From: Hoplostethus atlanticus
Lineage: Eukaryota > Chordata > Actinopteri > Trachichthyiformes > Trachichthyidae
Direction of reading: 5' to 3'
DNA: 64,000 bases
Assembly: GCA_034670405.1 (NCBI GenBank)
Contig: JAXDDX010000073.1
Location: forward strand, 1-64,000
Positions 1 to 9,095 of this stretch are shown one piece after another. A program made the position numbers and the translations under genes. Each line of letters begins with the position of its first letter. Within the stretch, counting starts at the first letter, position 1. The notes beneath the pieces were generated by a model, which had not been told where the DNA came from, did no database searches, and was given only the letters and a program-made list of their open reading frames with translations.

Positions 1-360
1 CGAATGGGTTTTTCATCACCCGTTCAGGACGTAAGGTGTCACATCTCATCAGACTCACTTATTAGTGCGGTAGGTAGAACTCTCACTTCACCTGGATATT
101 GTGTGTAAAAACGGAGTAAGAGATAAAGCCTCCAAAACGCAACAGCCATCATGCGTGTGGTTGTATGCTCATGTGTTAGGTTGTTTTTGTGTTCTGGCCC
201 AAACTCACAGAGTACATGATTACTATTCAATTGTTCTTTTCCTCTGAAAAACTGTTGAGAATCTAAAATCATTGTTTTCTTCTTTTTAGACACAACCCAG
301 ATGACACCTGTACCTCCACCTTCACTCCACCTCCACCTCCGGCAACAGTGACAACCCACC

Positions 361-735
361 CTTTATCTCCCAGGCCTTTCTGTGTGGAGTTTGCATGTTC
401 TCCCCGTGCTCACATCGGTCTCCTCCTATAAAGAACCCCATCTAAAAAAATGCAACTTCCTGTCCTGTCCCTGACCACGACGAGGACCTACAAACTGGAA
501 TTGGTCCCCGGGCGCCGAAAGACAAAAGAGGGCTGCCCACTGCTCCTGGCTGCCCCTGGAGGAAGGTCGGCGGGGATGGGAAAATGCAGAGGATTCATTC
601 ATTACGGACACCCTACCTGCATGTGTGTGTTGTGTTCGGCGGCCACTTTGCATGTGTTGTGTGTGTTGGTGCATGTGTGTGCACCCCGAAATGCAAATAA
701 ATTGATCTTCTATCTTCTTCATCTTCTTCCGTTGT
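361..735 (+). repeat. Fish SINE-like dispersed repeat
   Basis: The segment holds phrases that recur throughout fish genomes: a 'tgtggagtttgcatgttctc' block near 381-401, a 'ggtccccgggcgc' block near 503-515, a 'ccactgctcctgg' block and an 'aaaatgcagaggattcatt' block near 580-599. It ends in a TCTTC-rich simple tail. The open frames across it are incidental. Boundaries are approximate and I cannot name the family. Confidence 0.55.
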
Positions 736-1557
736 CTTGGTCTTCACTCTACAGAGCACTATTGTCTTTGAAAACTAAATGTTGAGCTAATTGTATTGCA
801 ATTGTATGTAACATGTAGGTAACGATTTGCACTTGATTTTATTTAATAAACTGGACACTATTTGCTCCTCATTTGTCTGCCTATTGCTTCATTTTTGAAT
901 TTAGACTACTATCTGATTCCTTATGTATCAATCCTGGTCCAAAAACATTGCTTCTACCTTGGCTTTTGTTGACATGACACCACTGGATGAGGTCCACTTT
1001 GCCAGACTCAGTACAGGTACAATATAATAGGGATCAACATTGGAGAGTAAGGGAGGGAGGGAGGTCTACAAACTATGACTATCAGCAGGAGCACAGTGAG
1101 CCAATACGGGCCAGCAGAGAGAGTGCAGTGAGATATACTGGATGGAGGAGACAGGGAATGAGATGCAAATTGTAATATGACAATTTCGAGTCAATAACCA
1201 ATGGTATAATCAAATACCAGAAAACGTCCCGCTGTCCCTCCACCCAAAGGGTTTGTCATCATTTGGCAGAATCCTCCTGCCTGATCGGCAGTAGAAAGTT
1301 GCTTCTTGGCTGCCTTACCAACGAGACGAGATTACCGGAGAGATTAGCTACCTATGTTATTCTACCTCTACGTGATTTTTATATTTGATCTCCTTTTTGG
1401 TTTTTATTAATGTTAATTATTTGATGTACCCTAATTGAGCAATTTGTATTTACTCCTGCTAATCTTAATAAACCAATTAAATTGTAATTAAAGTATCATT
1501 GTCCATTGAGTTACTCTCCTGTCTGGGATAGTGAATTTCTCATTCAGTAGATAAGCC
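736..1557. other. Intergenic, no gene recognised
   Basis: AT-rich sequence without a coding frame or recognised repeat. An AATAAA-type hexamer occurs near 845, but no upstream coding exon supports a gene end here. Confidence 0.5.
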
Positions 1558-1741
1558 AGGCAGAGTTAACAGGCCAGCAGGGCAGTTGTATTTGCACCAC
1601 AGCAACATAACAACGACCCGGGTTCGACGGCAGTTGTTCGGCGCCGTCTCCCTCCGCTGGTGCCCCTCCCTCGGTCCCGATGGGCTAGCAGCGGAGCACC
1701 AAAGCCAACCAGCCCGCCAGGCTTCCAGGAGCCTCCCGTAA
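1540..1741. repeat. LTR-like dispersed repeat, family A
   Basis: This stretch is similar to 26140-26347, and its left part to 4300-4440 and 13720-13850. Shared features in order are a GAGTTAAC block, a GGCCAGCAGG block, a T-rich core, a GACCCGG/GGCCCCGG block, a GACGGC block and 'gccaggcttccagg' at the right end. The repeated occurrence is direct; LTR origin is an inference from the layout and from gypsy protease remnants beside the 4.3 kb copy. Confidence 0.45.
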
Positions 1742-1784
1742 AATGTTGTGTTGTTGACACAAACTTTCTTACAGGTTTCTAGAC

Positions 1785-2817
1785 CTGGAACTTCAAGAAC
1801 TTCAAGAAGAACTTCAAGAACTTTATTTGTCACATACACACACGGGGTGTGCAGTAAAATGAAAAAGTGGCAATGCTCAGCAGGAATGTGCAAAGGGCAA
1901 CAGTACACAGTATTTACAATAAAAAACAACAACACAGTATTTACAGTATTACAGTAAGAGCTCTATAAAAAAAAAAAAACAATATTTACAGTAAGAGCAC
2001 TATAAAAATATAGTAAAATATGAGAAATTGATGGGGGCCCCGGTGAGGTCCTAGTTCACAGTCCTGATGGCCTGAGGAAAGAAACTCCGTCTCTGTCTCT
2101 CTGCTTTTGCAGCGTGACTGCGGAGGTGCTTGCCTGACCGCAGCAGCTGAAACAGTCCGTTGTTGGGGTGGTGAGGATCCTTCATGATCCTACAGGCTCT
2201 GGTTCTGCACCTCCTGGTGTATAAGTCCTGCAGGGTGGGGAGTGTAGTTCCAATAGTGCGTTCAGCCGAACGCACTACTCTCTGCAGAGCCTTCCTGTCC
2301 TGAGCGGAGCTGTTGCCAAACCAGGCAGTGATGCTTCCTGTCAGGATGCTCTCTACAGCTCCAGAGTAGAAGGACTGAAGGATCCTCCGGGAGACTTTGA
2401 ATTTCCTCAGTTGCCTGAGGTGGTAAAGGCGCTGCCTCTTACCAGAGTGTGTGTGTGTGTGTGGACCATGACAGATCCTCTGTGATGTGGACTCCCAGGT
2501 ATTTATACCTGCTCACCCTCTCCACAGTAGTCCCATTAATCCCCAATAGTGAGTATGTCCTCTGTTGTTGTGCCCTCCTAAAGTCCACAATCAGCTCCTT
2601 AGTTTTGGTGACATTCAAGAGGAGGCTGTTGCCCTGGCACCAGAGTGACAGGTCAGCGACTTCCTCCAGGTAGGCCTTCTCGTCGTTGTTGGAGATCAGG
2701 CCCACCACCACTGTGTCTCCGCAAACTTAATGATGGAGTTGGAGCTGAACCTGGCCACACAGTCATGTGTGTACAGGGAGTACAGTAGGGGGCTGAGGAC
2801 GCAACCCTGGGGGGATC
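1785..2817 (-). mobile_element. 5'-truncated non-LTR retrotransposon (L2/Rex-like LINE), 3' end
   Basis: On the minus strand, 2711-2439 encodes reverse-transcriptase C-terminal sequence (TKELIVDFRRAQ, INGTTVERVS, YKYLGVHITEDLSW). 2275-2051 encodes the ORF2 tail (IGTTLPTLQDLYTRRC, IMKDPHHPNNGLFQLL, RRSFFPQAIRTVN). These motifs are typical of fish L2/CR1-group LINEs. The 3' UTR runs down to about 1785 and ends in a repeated CTTGAA tail, as expected for this group. The 5' side is truncated at about 2817 and frames are broken, so the copy is dead. Part of it belongs to the cassette duplicated at 11.6 kb. Confidence 0.85.
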
Positions 2818-3057
2818 TTCTAATAACTAATCTTAATTACTGCTTTCACTGATAATGTGAGAATAATTGTTAGTTTGTGTTTGGTGTTTACATGTCCAAA
2901 CACACACAGCAATAATATTCAAGATATAAACTTAATCCAGGTCACATGATTAGATTAAAGTGGTTACATGACTCCTGATTAATTGCAGTATTTTCATTAT
3001 TGCATTAAAACACATTTATTATTCATGTGCAAATAAAAATACTAGTCCTCCAACATG

Positions 3058-3186
3058 CAGTACTGTGCAAAAGTCTTTGGCACATGTCAAAGAAAATTGA
3101 AGTGAAGATGCTTTAAAAATAAAGAAATGCAAAGCAATAATATAAAACGCTAATGCAGATAACAAAAGACTTTTGCACAGTACTGT
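3058..3186. mobile_element. Small MITE with terminal inverted repeats, copy 1
   Basis: The ends are inverted copies of each other: 'cagtactgtgcaaaagtctt' begins at 3058 and its complement ends at 3186. The 129-bp element has no coding capacity. A near-identical copy lies at 12478-12606 within the duplicated cassette. Confidence 0.7.
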
Positions 3187-3450
3187 CTGCAGTTCTCTGC
3201 TGCATATGTTCTACCAGTCACCCTGGAGGAGGTGGCAGAGAGAAGGACGCTGGCCAAACTGCATCATCATGGATAATGTCTCCCACCCCCTCCATGACAT
3301 GGTTATGTAGCAGTGGAGCTTCTTCAGCCACAGACTGATCCCACCACGGTGCGTCAGAGGGCACTACAGTCTTTCCTGCCGGCCGCCATCAGACTTTTTG
3401 ATGCCTCCCCTCCCCCTCTACAGCTCAACTGAGGACTGTTTTGCTCCTCA
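3187..3450 (+). mobile_element. LINE ORF2 C-terminal fragment, plus strand
   Basis: Plus-strand frames read pieces typical of the end of a fish LINE ORF2: LEEVAERRTLAKLH, then IMDNVSHPLHDMV, then SFFSHRLIPPRC. Frame changes and a stop lie between the pieces. The orientation is opposite to the LINE at 1785-2817, so this is a separate insertion. The second cassette copy carries it at about 12607-12870. Confidence 0.6.
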
Positions 3451-3599
3451 CCAATCATCACTAATCACCCTGCACTTTATTCATTCCCTTTCACATTCAT
3501 TCATTGCCATTCATTAGCTCTGTATATATCTATCTATCTAGTGATCAGAGAATTAAGCTCCTCTTTTTTGCTGTGTACAGGAAGGTTTGATGCTTTCAG

Positions 3600-4440
3600 T
3601 GTCATTTGTGCAATTTAAAAAGAACATCGTAACTTTCAGTTTTCTTTTTTCTCTCTCTCAGGGCTCTGTAGCATTGACCAGTGCAGGTCCAGCAGTCCCC
3701 ATACAAATTCTGAGGGATACTGGTGCCTTGCAGTCTTTGCTGTGGCTGGTGCTCCTGTGCTGCCACCCACAGGTCATGGGAACTCAATGGTACTTCTTGG
3801 TCTGGGGGAGAGTTTGGACCCTATAGAGGTCTACTTACGGTCTGAGTTAGTTACTGGTCTGGTAACGGTTTTTCGTAGGACCCCATCTTCATATCATGGA
3901 CCACACATGGCATTTCTGATGTGGACCCCTCAATAAATCCATCTGTACACCCACCTACTCTGTAGCACCTCAATGCTTATGGCACACAAGCGTCATTGTA
4001 CATGTATGCTGGGGGAAACCCTTCATGCAACTTTCCATGCCTTGTTTTCCATGCCGTGTTTGCTTACCAGCTGCTGTGTGGCCGTTGGCAGGCTGGTCAC
4101 CGGTCACTACTCCCCCGGGAGCAGGGAAGCCGGCGTTTGGCCCACTCCTCCGCGGACCACCCGCTCCTGGACGCCGACAGTTCAGCTTGGTGAGAGAGGT
4201 TTGCATCGTGGATAACGACGGCACAGTGATGGCGTTGTTCTCCCCCTTGAGAACCACGGTGTCTTCCGTGTCTGTCGTGTCCCTGTTTAGGCACCACTGT
4301 AGTAAGCTCGCTACAACTGGGGACGTAACAGTCAGAGACTAAGGCAGGAGTTGAGAGTTAACGGGTCAGAATGCCGCTTTGTTATCACAGCACAATAAAA
4401 CGACCCGGTCTTGACAGCCGCTTTTCAGCAGGCTCACCTC
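3600..4440 (+). mobile_element. Ty3/gypsy-like retropepsin fragment and LTR-like remnant, copy 1
   Basis: One frame reads PIQILRDTGALQSLL, containing the DTGA active-site motif of retroviral-type aspartic proteases. A second frame then reads VLLGLGESLDP and VYLRSELVTGLVTV, which fits the following strands of gypsy proteases. The two are separated by a frame change, so the gene is broken. The 4300-4440 part matches LTR-like family A. A copy lies at 13020-13850. This is a decayed retrotransposon piece, not a functional protease. Confidence 0.5.
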
Positions 4441-4551
4441 ACCTCACAATAAATAAATAGGACAAAAAATACAGAAATATACATTCATACCAGATTTCAT
4501 CTATTTATTTATTACTGTGTGCATTCATGCATTATTGTATTTATTTCTATA

Positions 4552-5145
4552 TACACCAATCAGCCATAACATTAAAACCACCTGCCTAATATTGCTTAGG
4601 TCCCCCTCCTGCCACCAAAACAGCTCTGACCCGTCGAGGCATGGACTCCACAAGACCTCTGAAGGTGTCCTGTGGTATCTGGCACCAAGATGTTAGCAGC
4701 AGATCCTTTAAGTCCTGTAAGTTGTGAGGTTTGGCCTCGATGGGTCGGACTTGTTTTTCCAGCACATCCCACAGATGCTCGATCGGATTGAGATCTGGGG
4801 AATTTGGAGGCCAAGTCAACACCTTGGACTCTTTGTCATGTTCCTCAACCCATTTCTGAACAATTTTAGCAGTGTGGCAGGGAGCATTATCCTGCTGGAA
4901 GAGGCCACTGCCATCAGGGAATACCGTTGCCATGAAGGGGTGTAGTTAGTCTACAACAATGTTTAGGTAGGTGGTATGTGTCAAAGTAACATCCACATGA
5001 ATGCCAGGACCCAAGGTTTCCCAGCAGAACATTGCCCAGAGCATCACACTGCCTCCCAATATATCCCACCCCTTGAGAGGTGCCATTGTAATGTAGATAA
5101 TCGATGTTATTCACTTCACCTGTCAGTGGTTTTAATGTTGTGGCT
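4552..5145 (-). mobile_element. Tc1/mariner element with partial transposase, copy 1
   Basis: Minus-strand 4933-4586 encodes the C-terminal third of a Tc1-type transposase. It has the second catalytic Asp context (FQQDNAPCHTA) and the DDE-box final Glu context (WPPNSPDLNPIEHLWDVLEK). The left end at 4552 is 'cacc' flanked by TA and starts an inverted repeat of about 30 bp; the matching right end near 5127-5145 lacks its last ten bases. The N-terminal transposase portion is missing, so the copy is non-autonomous. Confidence 0.88.
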
Positions 5146-5294
5146 ATACGCTATTATAATAATAAAGGGAGGATGTGTGCAACACAAGCAGTGTTTAGAC
5201 TAACTCCGATAAAGTGCATGATACTTGATATTAAGTCCTTGCAAAGTATTATTGGATTTTAAACAATAAGCAGCACCCCCTGCTGGAGGAAAAT

Positions 5295-5412
5295 GCTTAC
5301 AACACCGGGTATTCCCAGGCGGTCTCCCATCCAAGTACTAACCCGGCCCGAGCCTGCTTAGCTTCCGAGATCGGACGAGATCGGGCGTGTTCAGGGTGGT
5401 ATGGCCGTAAGC
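5295..5412 (-). rRNA. 5S ribosomal RNA gene
   Basis: The minus strand begins GCTTACGGCCATACCACCCT and ends GTTGTAAGC, 118 nt in all, with the internal control region intact: box A (AGCTAAGCAGGCTCGGGCC), the intermediate element and box C (GATGGGAGACCGCC). On the same strand a TATAAAG element lies at 5443-5437, about 25-31 bp upstream. A TTTT stretch (5293-5290) follows the 3' end almost at once and would terminate RNA polymerase III. The 3' arm has small differences from the usual vertebrate sequence. It could be an active dispersed copy or a recent pseudogene. Confidence 0.78.
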
Positions 5413-5789
5413 GAAGATTGTTACCACAGAAAGGCTCTTTATACATGGCTTACTCCGTGAAGCATGGCCGCAGAGCTGAGCAGTCTATTTGTGGTTGCCA
5501 TCATTTCAGAGCTGGCGAGCACATACTTACATGGAATGAGGCAGGTGGCGATTACACAGTTTGATGGCAATGACATATATACGTATATATGTCTATGGTT
5601 GATGGCATGACCAGGAGGAGTTTGCAATGAGTGGACTTGTAAGCGCTGCAATGTTTTAGAGTACTGTGCCTTGGATTATACTCTTCGTCTTGATGTATGT
5701 CTCTCACCGCTTCCACTAAATTTGCAGATTGGATATCATTTTGTTTTCTTTCCTGGTCATTGCATTCTTTATTGAATGCAAACATCGTC

Positions 5790-6134
5790 ATGTTTATCAG
5801 GACAGCTTTTCTCCTCTACTTCTCATTCTCAAAGCTTGTTTGTTGCATGGAAAGTGAACTTTGCTTCCCTATTAGACTGGATAACCAAAACCACGAGAAG
5901 AGGAATTTTGACAACGATGTGGATATCCTTCAGGGAAGACGTGTCCTGAAAATACATGCTTTCCAGCAGGATTTAGTGCTCGATTTACACCAGGACTCAC
6001 ATTTCCTTGCCCCCTCCATCTCTGCGCAAGATGCATTCTGGGTTTCCAACACCGATGTCACCACTGACCTGAGCCGGTGTTTTTACTCCGGTTATGTCAA
6101 TGCAGATCTCTATTTCTATGCATTCCTATCCTAA
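5790..6134 (+). pseudogene. adamts15: ADAMTS15-like first-exon fragment (signal peptide and prodomain)
   Basis: From the ATG at 5790 the frame starts with a plausible signal peptide (MFIRTAFLLYFSFSKLVCC). It continues with prodomain motifs of the ADAMTS1/8/15 group: FPIRLDNQ, LKIHAFQQDLVLDL, SHFLAPSISAQ, DLSRCFYSGYVNAD. I remember human ADAMTS15 as very similar in order and spacing, which is why I prefer it over ADAMTS1 or 8. Right after VNAD the similarity stops, a TAA follows at 6132-6134 and repeat sequence begins. No metalloprotease or later exons are visible, so this looks like a truncated gene copy. The signal peptide and prodomain frame are intact over about 345 bp, so decay is recent or the missing part lies outside the window. 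Confidence 0.55.
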
Positions 6135-6154
6135 ATATCCATATTACTGTTTAT

Positions 6155-6245
6155 TATGTATTAATGTAAAGCGCTTTGAGTGGTCTAAAAAAAGACTAGA
6201 AAGGTGCAATATAAGTGCAGTCCATTTATTTACATTAAATACATT
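6155..6245 (+). repeat. Fish retroposon tail
   Basis: The 'taaagcgctttgagtggtct' block followed by a 'gaaaggtgcaatataagtgc' block and 'cagtccattta' is the common 3' tail of fish retroposons. It lies 20 bp after the end of the ADAMTS15-like frame and may mark the break point. Confidence 0.55.
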
Positions 6246-6475
6246 TTATACTGTCTCTTTCAGTTATTGCCTCTCTGTCTGACCTCAGAGAGTTTGTGTA
6301 GAACCAAAGACAGGAGGCCATCGCACAGTCCCCAGCCTGGAGGTGGGGAAAGTTGGGGCTGAGAGGGGCAGAGGAGGAGAAACAGCTCAGAAAATGTACA
6401 TTACAAGTAATATTGATGTTAAGATGTTAAATACATCAGTGCAAGTATACAAATCACTCTGCATAGACCAAGTAC

Positions 6476-7334
6476 CTTTATATGAGTCCAGGAGAAGGTT
6501 TTTCAGCAGGATGATTACATTATCCATACCAACATCCACAGAGACTCCATGTTGCGTGAACATAGACAAAACTGAAGCAGCCAGAGGCTTGAGGTGAGAC
6601 AGCAAAAACAATGTTGAGAGACGATTGACCAGCTCACTGTTCACCCATTAAGTGGGAGCCAGAGTGACTGCATATTGTATGAAGCACAGCAGTGGAGCAT
6701 GGAGGACATTAGTTTTCTAATGACCAACTTCAATAGGTACTTACTGCCAAAGGATTGGGGTCTGATTGGTTAAGAATCTTGACAAAGGGCTTGGTGAACT
6801 CTTCCAATCTACAGTAAGAGAAGAGTTGATAAACCATATACTGCAATACGTGTTAAAGTGACTGCAATAAATGTAACTAGTATACATGCAACAAATAAAA
6901 GAGATGAAAACATGCTTCAGTGAGAAATAGAAAAAATATATTCAAACCTGTCCTCTGCTTGCACCCAGTCACAATGCTTGTCCCAGTAGGCCAGGAGCAC
7001 TACAATCATTTCCCCAAGCACTGTCACACTCCATGGTTGCTACGATGTAAAAGAGAAAAAAGTACAAGAAGGTTAGCAATAGTGTTGCTTGATGCGTCAC
7101 TGTGAAGTCAACCAACAATCCAGTGCTAAGTATGGTTCCATTCCTGTGAGTATTAACCTTGACAACCACTGGGTTTCCTACAGCGTCATGGACCAAATCA
7201 AAGAGGGTGTGGGGCAATCCAACTTCACAGCCAATATGGTCTGAGTTCTCGAGGTCAGAGGTCAGGATTAGGTTGCATAAGACCCTCAAGGGTTGGTGAA
7301 TCAGCCACGCCCCTTCCAGAATGCCATCTGCAAG
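6476..7334 (-). pseudogene. Partial multi-exon gene, helical-repeat (ARM/HEAT-like) protein, unidentified
   Basis: Four consecutive minus-strand exons can be read. 7334-7158 (59 codons, LADGILEGAW to GNPVVVK) is bounded by tttggtcag and a GTTAAT donor. 7039-6948 (QPWSVTVLGEMIVVLLAYW) follows a cgtag acceptor. 6808-6745 (LEEFTKPFVKILNQSDPNPLA) ends at GTAAGTACC. 6644-6476 (NSELVNRLSTLF to LLLDSYK) ends at GTACTT. Frame is kept across the first two junctions, including an Arg codon split between exons 2 and 3. The last block has no AG acceptor at the required place and a stop lies two codons upstream, so the gene appears broken there. The Leu-rich amphipathic helices suggest an armadillo/HEAT protein; the ULK4 C-terminus is only a guess. 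Confidence 0.5.
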
Positions 7335-7379
7335 CTGACCAAAAAAGAGTTGCTCTCAGGTGAATCTTGACTTTCACTA

Positions 7380-8297
7380 CAGTTTTTTTTCAGTTGCTTT
7401 GGCTCAATTCTCGGATGACAGTTGAAGTTGTCAAACCAATATGTGAAATTCTTCACAACATTTTGTTACTTGTGCACAACAGAAAGAGCATTTCTCATTC
7501 TTTGTTATCATTTGCAAATGTTTTAGCATATTCAGGAAAATGACTAAGCATAATTGTTACAAGTTGAACAATTATTGGTTGTATATGTCTTTGTGATCAA
7601 AATAGATTATGTTTCTTCTCAGTTGAATAGTTTTACTCTCCAAAATATGTTAGAATTCTTTCATTGTGTAAGTCATCACATGCAGAATAGTCCATCTAAT
7701 TGTCAAAATCTGCGCTGCATGTACAGTTCTGCCTAAGGGGTGTTTCCTATGTTTACAATTCTAATTTTGTGTTTTTTCCCTTTGTGCTATGCAGTGCTGT
7801 AAAACAGTCTTGTCTTTTTCTTTTCTGTATCGCAACTGTCAACAAATTACAGTACAAACAGTAAAAGCGTAAATGTGAATCCTGTCTAATCCCTTGCAAT
7901 CAATCAAACCACATACAGTAATGTGTAACTTTGTACTGTTGAAATAGATATATGCCATACAGAAAAAGTGCAGCCTTGTGCATTTTCAATCATTGTCATC
8001 AAAACTTTGCCATAGTTTCCATCAGAGTACACTGTTATATTGACAACATGGCTAAGCATTTTGACTTTGTTTGTACACAATGACACAAGGACTTGTCATT
8101 CTGATGGCACTGACATGTTCATTGACATAAAGATTTACTTTTGAGAGATGAACTAAACATTTTGAGCAAGTTACGGGCTTTTGCAGGTAATCCCTTGTGT
8201 GCTGCTGTTTGTACCAATTGTTTCGAGAAATGCACTTACTGCTTTGCAAATGTTAAGGATCATTCGAGAAATGTATCAAAGCGACTGAGAAAAACTG
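7380..8297. mobile_element. TIR DNA transposon, TA-flanked, non-autonomous
   Basis: The left end (CAGTTTTTTTTCAGTTGCTTTGG) and the complement of the right end (CAGTTTTTCTCAGTCGCTTTGA) match over about 40 bp, continuing into similar TTCTCGAATGA/TTCTCGGATGA blocks. Both ends are bordered by TA (7378-7379 and 8298-8299), the target duplication of Tc1/mariner-type elements. No transposase frame is recognisable in the 918 bp. Confidence 0.72.
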
Positions 8298-8534
8298 TAA
8301 CAAGGACGTTTTGATGAAGGCACTGGAAGATGTTATTTGCTGGATGATTACAATTGTTACTGGTAATGTTACTTTATTTTGAATAATACTATTTTTCCAT
8401 CATTTGTTATAATACCTGTAATGCAGGACAATCTTGCCTGGAGGACAAAGTTGTAGTGGTTGTAGTTGTAGTTGAAGTGGCCCCCGAGAGGCAGGTTGAA
8501 GTGGAGCTGGAGGAGAGACTGTAAAGCTTATGGG

Positions 8535-9095
8535 AGGTGAGGTGAGGTGAGGTGAGGTGAGGTGAGGTGAGGTGAGGTGAGGTGAGGTGAGGTGAGGTGA
8601 GGTGAGGTGAGGCGAGGCAGGGTTAGGGTAGGTTTTATGTCATGTGTGGTGAGGTGTAAGGTGAGGCAGGGTTAGGGTAGGGTAGGTTTTATGTTATGTG
8701 AGGTGTGGTGAGGTGAGGTGTGGTGAGGTGTGGTGTGGTGAGGCAGGGTTAGGGTAGGTTTTATGTCATGTGTGGTGAGGTGTAAGGTGAGGCAGGGTTA
8801 GGGTAGGGTAGGTTTTATGTTATGTGAGGTGTGGTGAGGTGAGGTGTGGTGTGGTGAGGTGTGGTGTGAGGCAGGGTTAGGGTAGGGTAGGGTAGGTTTT
8901 ATGTTATGTGAGGTGAGGCAGGGTTAGGGTAGGTTTTATGTCATGTGTGGTGAGGTGTAAGGTGAGGCAGGGTTAGGGTAGGGTGTGGTGAGGCAGGGTT
9001 AGGGTAGGGTGTGGTGAGGCAGGGTTAGGGTAGGGTAGGGTAGGTTTTATGTTATGTGAGGTGAGGTGTGGTGTGGTGAGGCAGGGTTATGGTAG
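8535..9095 (+). repeat. GGTGA minisatellite with TTAGGG-containing higher-order units
   Basis: 8535-8613 is a tandem array of the pentamer GGTGA (about 15 perfect copies). It passes into a higher-order array in which GAGGCAGGGTTAGGGTAGG recurs about ten times (starting near 8613, 8664, 8742, 8789, 8868, 8917, 8965, 8989, 9015, 9079). The units are separated by TTTTATGTCATGTGTGGTG-type spacers of varying length. Each unit contains one vertebrate telomere hexamer (TTAGGG) and GGGTAGGG variants. The array overlaps the stop codon of the minus-strand ORF at 9087. Confidence 0.9.

Noticed and set aside
4586..4933. Domesticated transposase gene
   Set aside because: Only the C-terminal third is present, it sits between inverted repeats, and a second copy has its own frame differences; it is a dead Tc1 fragment.
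6343..6597. Plus-strand 84-codon ORF
   Set aside because: Overlaps the minus-strand exon at 6644-6476, whose frame fits the neighbouring exons much better.
8535..9095. CRISPR-like array
   Set aside because: Repeats are contiguous or separated by repeat-derived spacers rather than unique ones, and the context is vertebrate; it is a minisatellite.
8613..9095. True telomere or chromosome-fusion site
   Set aside because: TTAGGG occurs once per unit rather than in head-to-tail hexamer tracts, so it is telomere-like only by motif.
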